Source: Anaeromyxobacter dehalogenans 2CP-C | Lineage (GTDB): Bacteria > Myxococcota > Myxococcia > Myxococcales > Anaeromyxobacteraceae | Reading direction: 5' to 3' | DNA length: 64,000 nt | Assembly (NCBI RefSeq): GCF_000013385.1 | Contig: NC_007760.1 | Span: 2,729,001 to 2,793,000 of the forward strand | Shown here: piece by piece, positions 24,282-31,193 of the stretch | Layout of the letters: each line of letters opens with the position of its first letter | How positions within the stretch are numbered: the stretch's first letter is position 1 | The notes under the pieces: generated by a model | What the model was told of the DNA's origin: nothing | What the model saw: only the letters and a program-made list of their open reading frames with translations | Databases searched by the model: none | Translations under genes and position numbers: made by a program

Positions 24282-25184
24282 ATGGATCTCGCCCAGCTCG
24301 AGCTGCTCGCCGCCGTCGCGGAGGAGCGCAGCTTCACCCGCGCCGCGGAGCGCCTCCGGCGCACGCAACCCGCCGTGAGCCAGGCCCTGCGCCGGCTGGA
24401 GGACGAGGTCGGGGCGACGCTGGTGGACCGCTCCTCGCGCGACGCCAGCCTCACCGCGGAGGGCAAGGTGCTGCACGACTACGCGCAGCGCATGCTGAAG
24501 CTGCGGCGCGACGCGGGCGAGGCGCTGGAGGCGCTCCGCGACCTGCAGCGCGGCACCGTGGCGGTGGCGGCGAACGAGCACACCGCCACGCACCTGCTCC
24601 CCGTCCTCGCCGCGTTCCGGCGCCGCCACCCGCGCCTGCGGGTCGAGGTGCACCGCGGCCTCGCGCGCGAGATCCCCACCGCCGTGCTCGGCCGCGACGT
24701 GGAGCTGGGCGTGCTCACCTACCGCCCCGCGCAGCCCGGGCTGGTCGCGCAGCAGATCGCCACCGACGACCTGGTGCTGCTCGTCCCGCCCGAGCACGCG
24801 CTCGCCGGGCGCGGCACCGTCTCGATCCGGCAGCTCGGCGGCGAGGCCTTCCTGGCGCACCACGTCCGCTCCCCGAACCGCGAGCGGGTGGTGAAGGCGT
24901 TCGCGCGCCACCGGACGCCGCTCGACATCGTGATGGAGCTGCCCACGCTCGACGCGGTGAAGCGGCTGGTGGTGGAGCGGGTCGGCATCGCGCTCATGCC
25001 CGCGCGCGTGGCCGAGCCCGAGCTCGCGCGCGGCGAGCTGGTCGGCCTGACCGTCCGGGAGATGCGCTTCCCGCGCCCCGTGCTGCTCGTGCACCGCCGC
25101 GACGCCCCGCTCTCGCGCGCCGCCGAGGCGCTGCTCGAGTGTGCCCGGGAGGTCGCGCCGCGCGGGGCCGCGCGGACCGGCTGA
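24282..25184 (+). CDS. LysR-family transcriptional regulator
   Basis: A 300-residue LysR regulator. The N-terminal winged helix-turn-helix (1-60) has SFTRAAERLRRTQPAVSQAL and the LEDEVGATLVDRSSR wing. The effector-binding periplasmic-protein-like domain runs from about 90 to 295, starting GTVAVAANEHTATHLLPVLA. Family members activate a divergent target and repress themselves. ATG 24282 follows GGAGGA. The divergent target here is the E1-alpha gene, so the co-inducer could be a 2-oxoacid; this is inference. Confidence 0.92.
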   Translation: MDLAQLELLAAVAEERSFTRAAERLRRTQPAVSQALRRLEDEVGATLVDRSSRDASLTAEGKVLHDYAQRMLKLRRDAGEALEALRDLQRGTVAVAANEHTATHLLPVLAAFRRRHPRLRVEVHRGLAREIPTAVLGRDVELGVLTYRPAQPGLVAQQIATDDLVLLVPPEHALAGRGTVSIRQLGGEAFLAHHVRSPNRERVVKAFARHRTPLDIVMELPTLDAVKRLVVERVGIALMPARVAEPELARGELVGLTVREMRFPRPVLLVHRRDAPLSRAAEALLECAREVAPRGAARTG

Positions 25185-25365
25185 ACGGGCGCGCCCGGGG
25201 GCCCCGGCGGTGACGACGGGACCCCATCCCCTTCCCACCCGCCTCACCGCGCCGGCGGGGGGACGTCACGTTCGCTCGGCGTCCGGGACCGTCCTCGTCG
25301 GCCGTGCGGGCGGACGCACGAAGCCACGTCCGGCGTCCTCTGATGGGGATGACCAAAGTGGAGTG

Positions 25366-25779
25366 ATGGAGACCCGGGACGTGCTCGTGGTCGACGACGA
25401 TGCCGCTGGGAGGGGTGCGCTCTCGCAGCTCCTCGCCATGCGGGGCTACACGGTCCGCGAGGCGGAGAACGGACGCGTCGCGCTGGACCTCGTCGCCGAG
25501 CGCGTGCCCGGCTTCCTGGTCCTCGACCTCGAGATGCCGGTCATGGACGGCTGGGAGGTGCTCGCGTCGCTGCGCCGAACCGGTGCGCTCGACGTCATCA
25601 CGGTGGTGGTCGTCTCGGCGGGGCCGTCGCCACCGTCCGACGTCGCGTTCCTGCGCAAGCCCTGCGAGTTCGGCGAGCTTCTCGGGATGCTGATCGCGGC
25701 CGATCGTTCCAGGGGCTCGTCGATGGAGGGGCGGCCCCAGGGCCGCGCGACGGCTCGTCCGGACTTCGAGCGGACCTGA
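25366..25779 (+). CDS. Single-domain response regulator
   Basis: A 137-residue receiver domain without an output domain. It has the acidic pocket at Asp10-Asp12, phospho-acceptor Asp54 (FLVLDLEMPVMDGWEVL) and Lys98 (FLRKP), all intact. The last 25 residues are a polar tail. ATG 25366 follows GTGGAG. The stop overlaps the ATG of the kinase gene by one base, so it is very probably the phosphoryl partner of that kinase. The 180 bases before it hold no other gene. Confidence 0.88.
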   Translation: METRDVLVVDDDAAGRGALSQLLAMRGYTVREAENGRVALDLVAERVPGFLVLDLEMPVMDGWEVLASLRRTGALDVITVVVVSAGPSPPSDVAFLRKPCEFGELLGMLIAADRSRGSSMEGRPQGRATARPDFERT

Positions 25780-26912
25780 TGCTACAAAGGCGCCCAGGGG
25801 GTGTCTCCGTGCTCCACGAGTTCCTGAACCAGCACCGCGACGCCATCATCGAGCGCGCGCGGGCGAGGGTCGCCGCGAGGCGCGTCCCCCTCCCTTCCCG
25901 GTCCGAGCTCACGGAGGGCGTCCCTGCGTTCCTCACACAGCTCGCCGAGCTGTTGCGCGAGGAGGTGCAACCGTCACGTTCCGTGTTCGTTGCGACGACG
26001 CCGGGACGTGCTCACGAGGCGATGGGGAACGCCGCCGATCAGCAAGGGGACGACCTGCTCCGCGCAGGCTTGACCGTCGCCCAGGTGGTCGAAGGGTATG
26101 GCGACGTCTGCCAGGCGGTGACGGAGTACGCCAGCGAGCTGAAGGCGCCGATCAGCCTGGACGAGTACCACACGCTGAACCTGTGCCTCGACGTGGCCAC
26201 CGCCCGAGCGGTGAGCGCCTTCTCCGCCGCGCGCGACCGCCGCACGACGACGCAGGAGACCGAGCGACTGGGCGTCCTCGCGCACGAGATGCGGAACCTC
26301 CTGTCTACCGCGATGCTGTCCTATCAGGCGCTGAAGGGCGGTGGAGTGGGCATCGACGGCAGCACCGGCGCGGTGCTCGGGCGCAGCTTGCGCGGTCTGC
26401 GCGACCTCATCGACCGCTCGCTGACCGAGGTTCGCCTGGCCGCCACGCTCCTCGACCCGGAGCGCGTCGTGCTGGCCGAGTTCATCGAGGAGATGGAGGT
26501 CTCCGCCGCCCTGGACGCGACGGCGAAAGGGCTGGCGCTCGACGTCCCTGCCGTCGAGCCCGGCGTGGCGGTGAACGTCGATCGCCCGCTGCTTGCCTCG
26601 GCGGTCGCCAACCTCGTCCAGAACGCGATCAAGTTCACCCCCGCGGGCGGTCGCGTGTCGCTCACCGGGCGCCGGAACGCGACGCACGTCCTCATCGAGG
26701 TCGAGGACGAGTGCGGTGGGCTCCCCGAGGGCCGTGCCGAGACGATGTTCCAACCGTTCGACCGGGGAGGAACGGATGCGGGCCCCCCCGGCCTCGGCCT
26801 CGGGCTCAAGATCAGCCGCGACGCCGTGATGGCGAACGACGGCCAGATCCAGGTTCGGAACCTTCCGGGCAGGGGCTGCGTGTTCAGCATCGCGCTGGCG
26901 CCGGTCGAGTGA
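25779..26912 (+). CDS. Soluble sensor histidine kinase with RsbRD-like N-terminal domain
   Basis: A 377-residue kinase without membrane segments. The N-terminal 150 residues (VLHEFLNQHRDAIIERARAR, then LLRAGLTVAQVVEGYGDVCQ) look like the RsbRD/RsbT-coantagonist-type helical domain. The H-box LGVLAHEMRNLLS has His169. The ATPase domain has the N-box NLVQNAIKFTP, a divergent G1 box EDECGGLPEG in place of DxGxG, and G2 GLGLGLKISRDAV. It is translationally coupled to the receiver gene by a TGATG overlap. The signal is unknown but presumably cytoplasmic. Codon use is less GC-extreme than in neighbouring genes. Confidence 0.88.
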   Translation: MLQRRPGGVSVLHEFLNQHRDAIIERARARVAARRVPLPSRSELTEGVPAFLTQLAELLREEVQPSRSVFVATTPGRAHEAMGNAADQQGDDLLRAGLTVAQVVEGYGDVCQAVTEYASELKAPISLDEYHTLNLCLDVATARAVSAFSAARDRRTTTQETERLGVLAHEMRNLLSTAMLSYQALKGGGVGIDGSTGAVLGRSLRGLRDLIDRSLTEVRLAATLLDPERVVLAEFIEEMEVSAALDATAKGLALDVPAVEPGVAVNVDRPLLASAVANLVQNAIKFTPAGGRVSLTGRRNATHVLIEVEDECGGLPEGRAETMFQPFDRGGTDAGPPGLGLGLKISRDAVMANDGQIQVRNLPGRGCVFSIALAPVE

Positions 26913-27080
26913 GATCACGGTCTCGCCCCGGCTGACGTACGGCAGCGTCGCCGCTGCTGGCCCACTGCGTAGCTTGCCCGGAAGAGGAAGCTGGGCGGCC
27001 ACTCGCCCGCTCGGCGAAGCGACAGAGGCCTTCCCGTGGAAGGTGCGCTCTGCGCGAGTTCAGCGCGCCGCGCCGCCTGC

Positions 27081-27086
27081 TAGACT
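27081..27086 (+). promoter_or_regulatory. -10-like hexamer of a leaderless promoter
   Basis: TAGACT with an extended TGC, 6 bases before ATG 27093. Confidence 0.45.
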
Positions 27087-27092
27087 CGCTGC

Positions 27093-27365
27093 ATGAGCTA
27101 CGACGCCGACCTCGAGGCGGCTCATCGGAGGTGCGGGAATCACCGCGCTGAGCTCCTCGCGAGCGACGTCTGCGGGTGCTTCTACTGCCTCGAGACGTTC
27201 TCTCCGACCGAGATCGAGGACTGGATCGACGAGGACGCCGCCGGCGTCGGCAAGACCGCCCTCTGCCCGCGCTGCAGCATCGACTCGGTGATCGGCTCGA
27301 GGTCCGGGCTCCCCACCGACCGGGAGTTCCTGTCGAGGATGCACGCGTACTGGTTCGAGCGCTGA
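27093..27365 (+). CDS. Small zinc-binding cytoplasmic protein
   Basis: A 90-residue acidic protein with six cysteines: Cys14, then Cys27-x-Cys29-x2-Cys32 (VCGCFYCLETF) and Cys58-x2-Cys61 (LCPRC), a likely zinc ribbon. The motif ETFSPTEIEDWIDE links the two halves. Proteins of this look are often annotated only as cytoplasmic proteins; no function is known to me. The mRNA appears leaderless. Codon use is less GC-extreme than average for the window. Confidence 0.75.
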   Translation: MSYDADLEAAHRRCGNHRAELLASDVCGCFYCLETFSPTEIEDWIDEDAAGVGKTALCPRCSIDSVIGSRSGLPTDREFLSRMHAYWFER

Positions 27366-27471
27366 GCCGCGGTTGCCAAGGCAAAGGCTGAGCTCGCGAG
27401 ACGCCGGCTACGCGGGTGACGAGGGTACGGGGTGTCCACGGGCTCGTTCCCCCGGCGTTACCCCACAAAAG

Positions 27472-27508
27472 AAAACGGGCGGCCAGGTTTCCCTGACCGC
27501 CCGTTTTT
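27472..27508 (-). terminator. Intrinsic terminator of the tRNA-Ala transcript
   Basis: An 11-bp outer stem (27472-27482 with 27497-27507) read leftward ends in a T-rich run (TTTTCTTTT). It starts 5 bases beyond the tRNA 3' end. The other strand also ends in five T residues, so it may work both ways for the gene at 27093. Confidence 0.85.
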
Positions 27509-27512
27509 ATTG

Positions 27513-27585
<73 letters not shown>

Positions 27586-27594
27586 GAAGATCTT

Positions 27595-27876
27595 CTATGT
27601 CGTGCTGCCTGCCGGGCTCTCGCGCTCCAGCTCCGCGAGGTCCCGCTCCTGCTGCTCGAGCCGGAGCTCGAGGTCCTGCACCTTCTTCACCACCACCGCG
27701 AGCTCGCCGGGTATCGTCACCCGCCCGGCCCGGGCCAGCGCACCGAAGCGCTCGCCGAGGTCGCGCAGGGCCTTGTCCAGCGCTCGTCGGGTCGCGGTCC
27801 GGTCCAGCTTCCGCTTGCCGATCTGTGATCGGAGGATGACCCGATCCCGCAGCGCTTCGAAGAGCTTCCCTGCCAC
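27595..27876 (-). CDS. Small coiled-coil protein upstream of tRNA-Ala
   Basis: A 93-residue highly charged protein. A basic N-terminal half (RSQIGKRKLDRTATRRALDK) leads into a C-terminal heptad pattern (ELAVVVKKVQDLELRLEQQE) that predicts a coiled coil. There is no signal or membrane segment. The start is GTG 27876. A TAATCA -10-like element lies about 45 bases upstream, so this gene and the tRNA probably share a transcript that ends at 27472. No family was recognised. Confidence 0.65.
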   Translation of the reverse strand: MAGKLFEALRDRVILRSQIGKRKLDRTATRRALDKALRDLGERFGALARAGRVTIPGELAVVVKKVQDLELRLEQQERDLAELERESPAGSTT

Positions 27877-28164
27877 TCGCGTTCCCGCCCGGCCATCGAG
27901 GACCGCTCGGGAGGGGCAGTGATTAACGCGAGGGCGGCGCGGCAGTCAAGGCCGTTGTCGCCTGCCGCGGCAGGGCGCTCCGAGGATGGGCGGCGCGGTC
28001 ACACCGCTGTCCTCGCGCAGCGTCACCTGGCCGCTCCGGCCCGCGCCGCGCCCGCGCCGCGCGCGCGGAAAGCGCCCGCGATCCCGCGGTCTCCGCGCCG
28101 GGCGCTCCCTCCGCGGGAGGAGGTGGCACCGCCGTTGCTACCCCGGTCCTTCCGGAGGTGTCCC

Positions 28165-29277
28165 ATGCGGCTCACCGCTTCCCTGCTCGCCCTCTTCCTC
28201 GCGCTGCCGCCGGCCCTCGCGGCGGCGCGCGACGATCGGTCCACCGTCCGCGGCAGCGCCCGCGCGCCGGCACGCGGCGGCCCACCGCGCGGTGGCGCGG
28301 TCGGTCCGCGCGGCGGCTTCCGCGGCGGCGGTCCGGTGGCGGCGCCGGTGCCGGGCGCCATGCCCGCGCCGTACGCCCGCGGCGCCCCGGCGTCCCCGCG
28401 CGCCTACGCGCCCGGCGGCTACGCCTACGGGCCGCGCGCGCCGGCCCCGTACGCCACGCGCGGCGCGCCCGCGCCCTACCGCACCGCCCCCGCGCCCTAT
28501 TACCGCGGCGCGCCGGCGCCCTACCCGTCGGCCCCGGCGCCGGGCCGCGGCGGCTACCGCGGCGGCTACGCGGTCGCGCCGGGCGTGGCGGTGGTCGCGA
28601 CCGCGCCGTTCTGGTGGGGCTGGGGCTGGGGCTACGGCTACTACCCGCTCTATCCGAGCCCGTACGGCGGCCCTCCGGGCACCGTGGCCGGCGACGGCAG
28701 CGGCGCGTACTACCCGGCCCCGCAGCCCGAGCCGGTGACCCTGCGCCTCGACGCGCGGGTGGCCGCCGTGCCGGACGGCTACACCGGCGGCGTGGCCATC
28801 GCGATCGAGACGCCGACGCTCGGCTTCAACGCCAGCGTGGACGGCCTGGAGCGCGACGGGCTGACCCGGCTGCCGGGCGCGAGCGGCGACGCGCTGGGCT
28901 GGGGCACCGCGCACGTGACCTGGGCGTTCCTCTCCGAGCCCTCCGTCCAGCTCCGGCTCGAGGCGGGCGGCTCGATGCTCTCGATGCCGCGCACCGGCGC
29001 GTTCGCGGACAAGACGCACGCCGGCGACGTGTCGTTCGGCCCGGACGTCGGCGTCTCGGGGCAGCTCGGGCTCATCGGGCCCATCGGCCTCGAGGGGCAC
29101 GCGCGGGTCACGCCGCTGCCCATCGCGGTGACCGACTCGCGCGCGGCGGTGGCGTTCCGCGGCGGCCCGCTGGCGCTGACCCTGGGCTGGCGCGCCATCC
29201 ACGTGTTCGGCGACGGCACGGAGGCGCCCTCGGCGGACTTCACCGGGCCGGAGCTCGGGCTGTCCTTCCGGTTCTGA
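28165..29277 (+). CDS. Secreted Gly/Ala/Pro/Tyr-rich surface protein with a beta-rich C-terminal domain
   Basis: A 370-residue protein with a signal peptide (MRLTASLLALFLALPPALAA). Residues 30-190 are low complexity, with repeats of the form APYxRGAPAPY and Arg-Gly clusters, then a WWGWGWGYGYYPLYPSPYGG patch. The C-terminal 180 residues (from about VTLRLDARVAAVPDGYTGGV) show alternating strands and end in LGLSFRF, a Phe-terminated strand typical of outer-membrane barrels. ATG 28165 follows GGAGGTG. It may be an outer-membrane or cell-surface protein; function unknown. The 290 bases upstream hold no other gene. Confidence 0.7.
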   Translation: MRLTASLLALFLALPPALAAARDDRSTVRGSARAPARGGPPRGGAVGPRGGFRGGGPVAAPVPGAMPAPYARGAPASPRAYAPGGYAYGPRAPAPYATRGAPAPYRTAPAPYYRGAPAPYPSAPAPGRGGYRGGYAVAPGVAVVATAPFWWGWGWGYGYYPLYPSPYGGPPGTVAGDGSGAYYPAPQPEPVTLRLDARVAAVPDGYTGGVAIAIETPTLGFNASVDGLERDGLTRLPGASGDALGWGTAHVTWAFLSEPSVQLRLEAGGSMLSMPRTGAFADKTHAGDVSFGPDVGVSGQLGLIGPIGLEGHARVTPLPIAVTDSRAAVAFRGGPLALTLGWRAIHVFGDGTEAPSADFTGPELGLSFRF

Positions 29278-29311
29278 GGGCGATCCGCTCGGGCGACTGG
29301 CTCACCAGGAC

Positions 29312-29368
29312 CCTTCGACTCCGGCCGCGCCTGCTGCGCGGCCTACGCTCAGGGTGAGCGGGTCGAAG
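29312..29368. repeat. Dispersed repeat, locus 2, with an 8-bp central hairpin
   Basis: CTTCGACTCCGG, then a perfect 8-bp hairpin (29323-29330 with 29336-29343, loop CTGCT), then CCTACGCTCAGGGTGAGCGG. The outer CTTCGAC and GTCGAAG also pair. The flanks match locus 1 at 12838-12888, but the hairpin arms are different in sequence. It sits between two convergent genes. Confidence 0.8.
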
Positions 29369-29386
29369 CGGCACCCCTGAAAGCGA

Positions 29387-29420
29387 AACGGCGGGCCCGG
29401 CGCGATGCCGGCCCGCCGTT
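29387..29420 (-). terminator. Terminator after the 35-residue basic protein gene
   Basis: A 14-bp stem with one bulged base (29387-29401 with 29407-29420), loop GCGAT region, followed leftward by TTTCGCTTTC. It is placed 21 bases after the stop of the small gene. Confidence 0.7.
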
Positions 29421-29441
29421 CGCGTCCGGGGAGGACGCGGG

Positions 29442-29549
29442 CTACTTCTTCGACGACTTCGTGGCCGCCGCCTGGCGCTTCTTGCGCGCCTTCCACTGCT
29501 GGCGGCGGCGGGACTTCATGCGGTTGTGCTTGCTCTTCGAGTTCGCCAT
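29442..29549 (-). CDS. 35-residue highly basic protein
   Basis: MANSKSKHNRMKSRRRQQWK begins a protein in which 17 of 35 residues are Lys, Arg or His. ATG 29549 has a perfect AGGAGG 5 bases upstream, and a terminator follows the stop, so the short gene looks genuine. Such composition fits RNA binding or a ribosome-associated peptide, but no family was recognised. It follows the P1 peptidase gene by 71 bases on the same strand. Confidence 0.7.
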   Translation of the reverse strand: MANSKSKHNRMKSRRRQQWKARKKRQAAATKSSKK

Positions 29550-29620
29550 GCGTCCTCCTGGAAAGGGACCGCGAAACGCGGGGCGCCCTGTATACCACGG
29601 CCGCCGGCCGCGGGCCGCGG

Positions 29621-31090
29621 CTACCCCTCGCCGGACCCCCCGCCGTCGGGGCGCGGTCCCGCCCCGTCCTTGGTCCGCGTCCCCGCGCTCCGGGGCGCCT
29701 CGTCCCGGCGCGGCTCCGCCGCCTCGCGCTTCGCCTCCTGCGAGTCGCTGCGCGCGTCCTGGCGCTCGATGCGCGTGGGGCTCCCCTGCGTCGCGCCGGG
29801 GCCGGCCGCGGCGCCGGGCGGGCGGGCCGGCCGCGCCATGCCCTCCGCGCCGCGGACCGCGCTCGGCTTGGCGGCCGAGGCGGGCGGCGCGGTGCGCGAC
29901 CGCGCGGCGGCGTCCGGCGCCGGCGGCCGACGGCCGCGCATCGGGGGAGCGGCCGCCTGGCGCGCGGCGTCCGCCTGCCAGGTCGTGACCATCTCCTTCA
30001 CGTCGTCGAGCGGCAGCGCCTTGCTCACGTTGCCGTTCACGCCCTCCATGTCCCGCGCCATGCAGAGCGCGTTCAGGATGGCCTCCTCGGTCGCCTCGAT
30101 GACCGCCTCGTAGAGCGGGTCGAGCCGCTGGTCGAGCAGGATCTTCATCCGGTAGACCATCTTGTTGGTCTCGCGGGGCACCTGGTTCGCGGTCGAGAAC
30201 GCGAGCACGATCTCCCCGGAGCCGTGCATGGCGGTGGAGCCCACGCGCCCGATGCCGAGCGCGGCGCGCTTCGCGAGGCGGTTGAGCTGGTGCGTGATGA
30301 GCGGCGCGTCGGTGGCGATCACCGCGATGATCGACCCGTAGTTGCGGGTGCGCCGGTTGGCCGGGCGGTAGCGCGCCTCGAGCACCTCGCCCACCGGCAG
30401 GCCGCCGATGCGGAGCTGCCGCATCACGCCGAAGTTGGACATCACCAGCACGCCCACCGTGTAGCCGCCCAGCGTCTCGGGGAGCTTCCGGCTGGACGTC
30501 CCGATCCCCGCCTTGAAGTCGCAGGTGATCATGCCGGTGCCGCCGCCGACGCTCCCCTCCGGCACCGGCCCGTCGCTGGCGGTCCGGAGCGCCTCGTAGA
30601 CGTGCTCGTCCTTCACGTGCCGGCCGGCGATGTCGTTGAGCCACGAGTCGTCGCACTCGCCGACGAGCGGGATGATGACGTCGTGCTCGTCGCCGATCCC
30701 GGGGTACCGCTCCACCATCCACTTCACGGCCGCGTCGGAGACGGCGCCGACCGAGAGCGTGTTGGTGAGGAAGATGGGCGTCTCCACCAGCCCCCACTCC
30801 AGGAGCTGCGTCATCCCGGAGACCTCGCCGGCGCCGTTCAGCACGAAGCCGCCGCCGACCACCCGGTCCTCGAACACGTTCGTCGGGTTGGGGAGGATGG
30901 CGGTGACGCCGGTGCGGACCGGCCCCTTGCCGACACGGAGCGGGCCGGCCCCGCGGGTCACGGTGGAGTGGCCGACGCGCACCCCGGCCACGTCGGTGAT
31001 GGCGTTCCAGCGGCCCGGCTTGTAGCGGCCCAGCGAGATGCCCAGGTCGCGGGCGCGGCAGCGCGGCTCGTTCGATGCGGTCTCGGGCAT
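29621..31090 (-). CDS. P1/S58-family (DmpA-like) aminopeptidase
   Basis: A 489-residue self-processing aminopeptidase of the DmpA family. These enzymes cut between Gly and Ser to expose a nucleophilic Ser; here Gly252-Ser253 lies in NYGSIIAVIATDAPL, close to DmpA Gly249-Ser250. Other family segments are ITDVAGVRVGHSTV, GGGFVLNGAGEVSGM and GGGTGMITCDFKAGIGTSSR. A 135-residue Ala/Pro/Arg-rich, probably disordered tail follows residue 355 and is unusual for the family. TAAGTC lies 6 bases before ATG 31090. No signal peptide is seen, so it is probably cytoplasmic. Confidence 0.9.
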   Translation of the reverse strand: MPETASNEPRCRARDLGISLGRYKPGRWNAITDVAGVRVGHSTVTRGAGPLRVGKGPVRTGVTAILPNPTNVFEDRVVGGGFVLNGAGEVSGMTQLLEWGLVETPIFLTNTLSVGAVSDAAVKWMVERYPGIGDEHDVIIPLVGECDDSWLNDIAGRHVKDEHVYEALRTASDGPVPEGSVGGGTGMITCDFKAGIGTSSRKLPETLGGYTVGVLVMSNFGVMRQLRIGGLPVGEVLEARYRPANRRTRNYGSIIAVIATDAPLITHQLNRLAKRAALGIGRVGSTAMHGSGEIVLAFSTANQVPRETNKMVYRMKILLDQRLDPLYEAVIEATEEAILNALCMARDMEGVNGNVSKALPLDDVKEMVTTWQADAARQAAAPPMRGRRPPAPDAAARSRTAPPASAAKPSAVRGAEGMARPARPPGAAAGPGATQGSPTRIERQDARSDSQEAKREAAEPRRDEAPRSAGTRTKDGAGPRPDGGGSGEG

Positions 31091-31096
31091 GCAAAA

Positions 31097-31102
31097 GACT
31101 TA
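31097..31102 (-). promoter_or_regulatory. -10-like hexamer of a leaderless promoter (P1 peptidase)
   Basis: TAAGTC on the minus strand, 6 bases before ATG 31090, within a T-rich patch in the coding direction. Confidence 0.45.
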
Positions 31103-31193
31103 CGCCACCCGCCGCCCCGGGCGAAGCGGAAATCCCGTCCTGGCGCGGACGGCCGGTCCGGCCGTGGGGCTCCCGCCGGGGCGCGGCGCCGGC

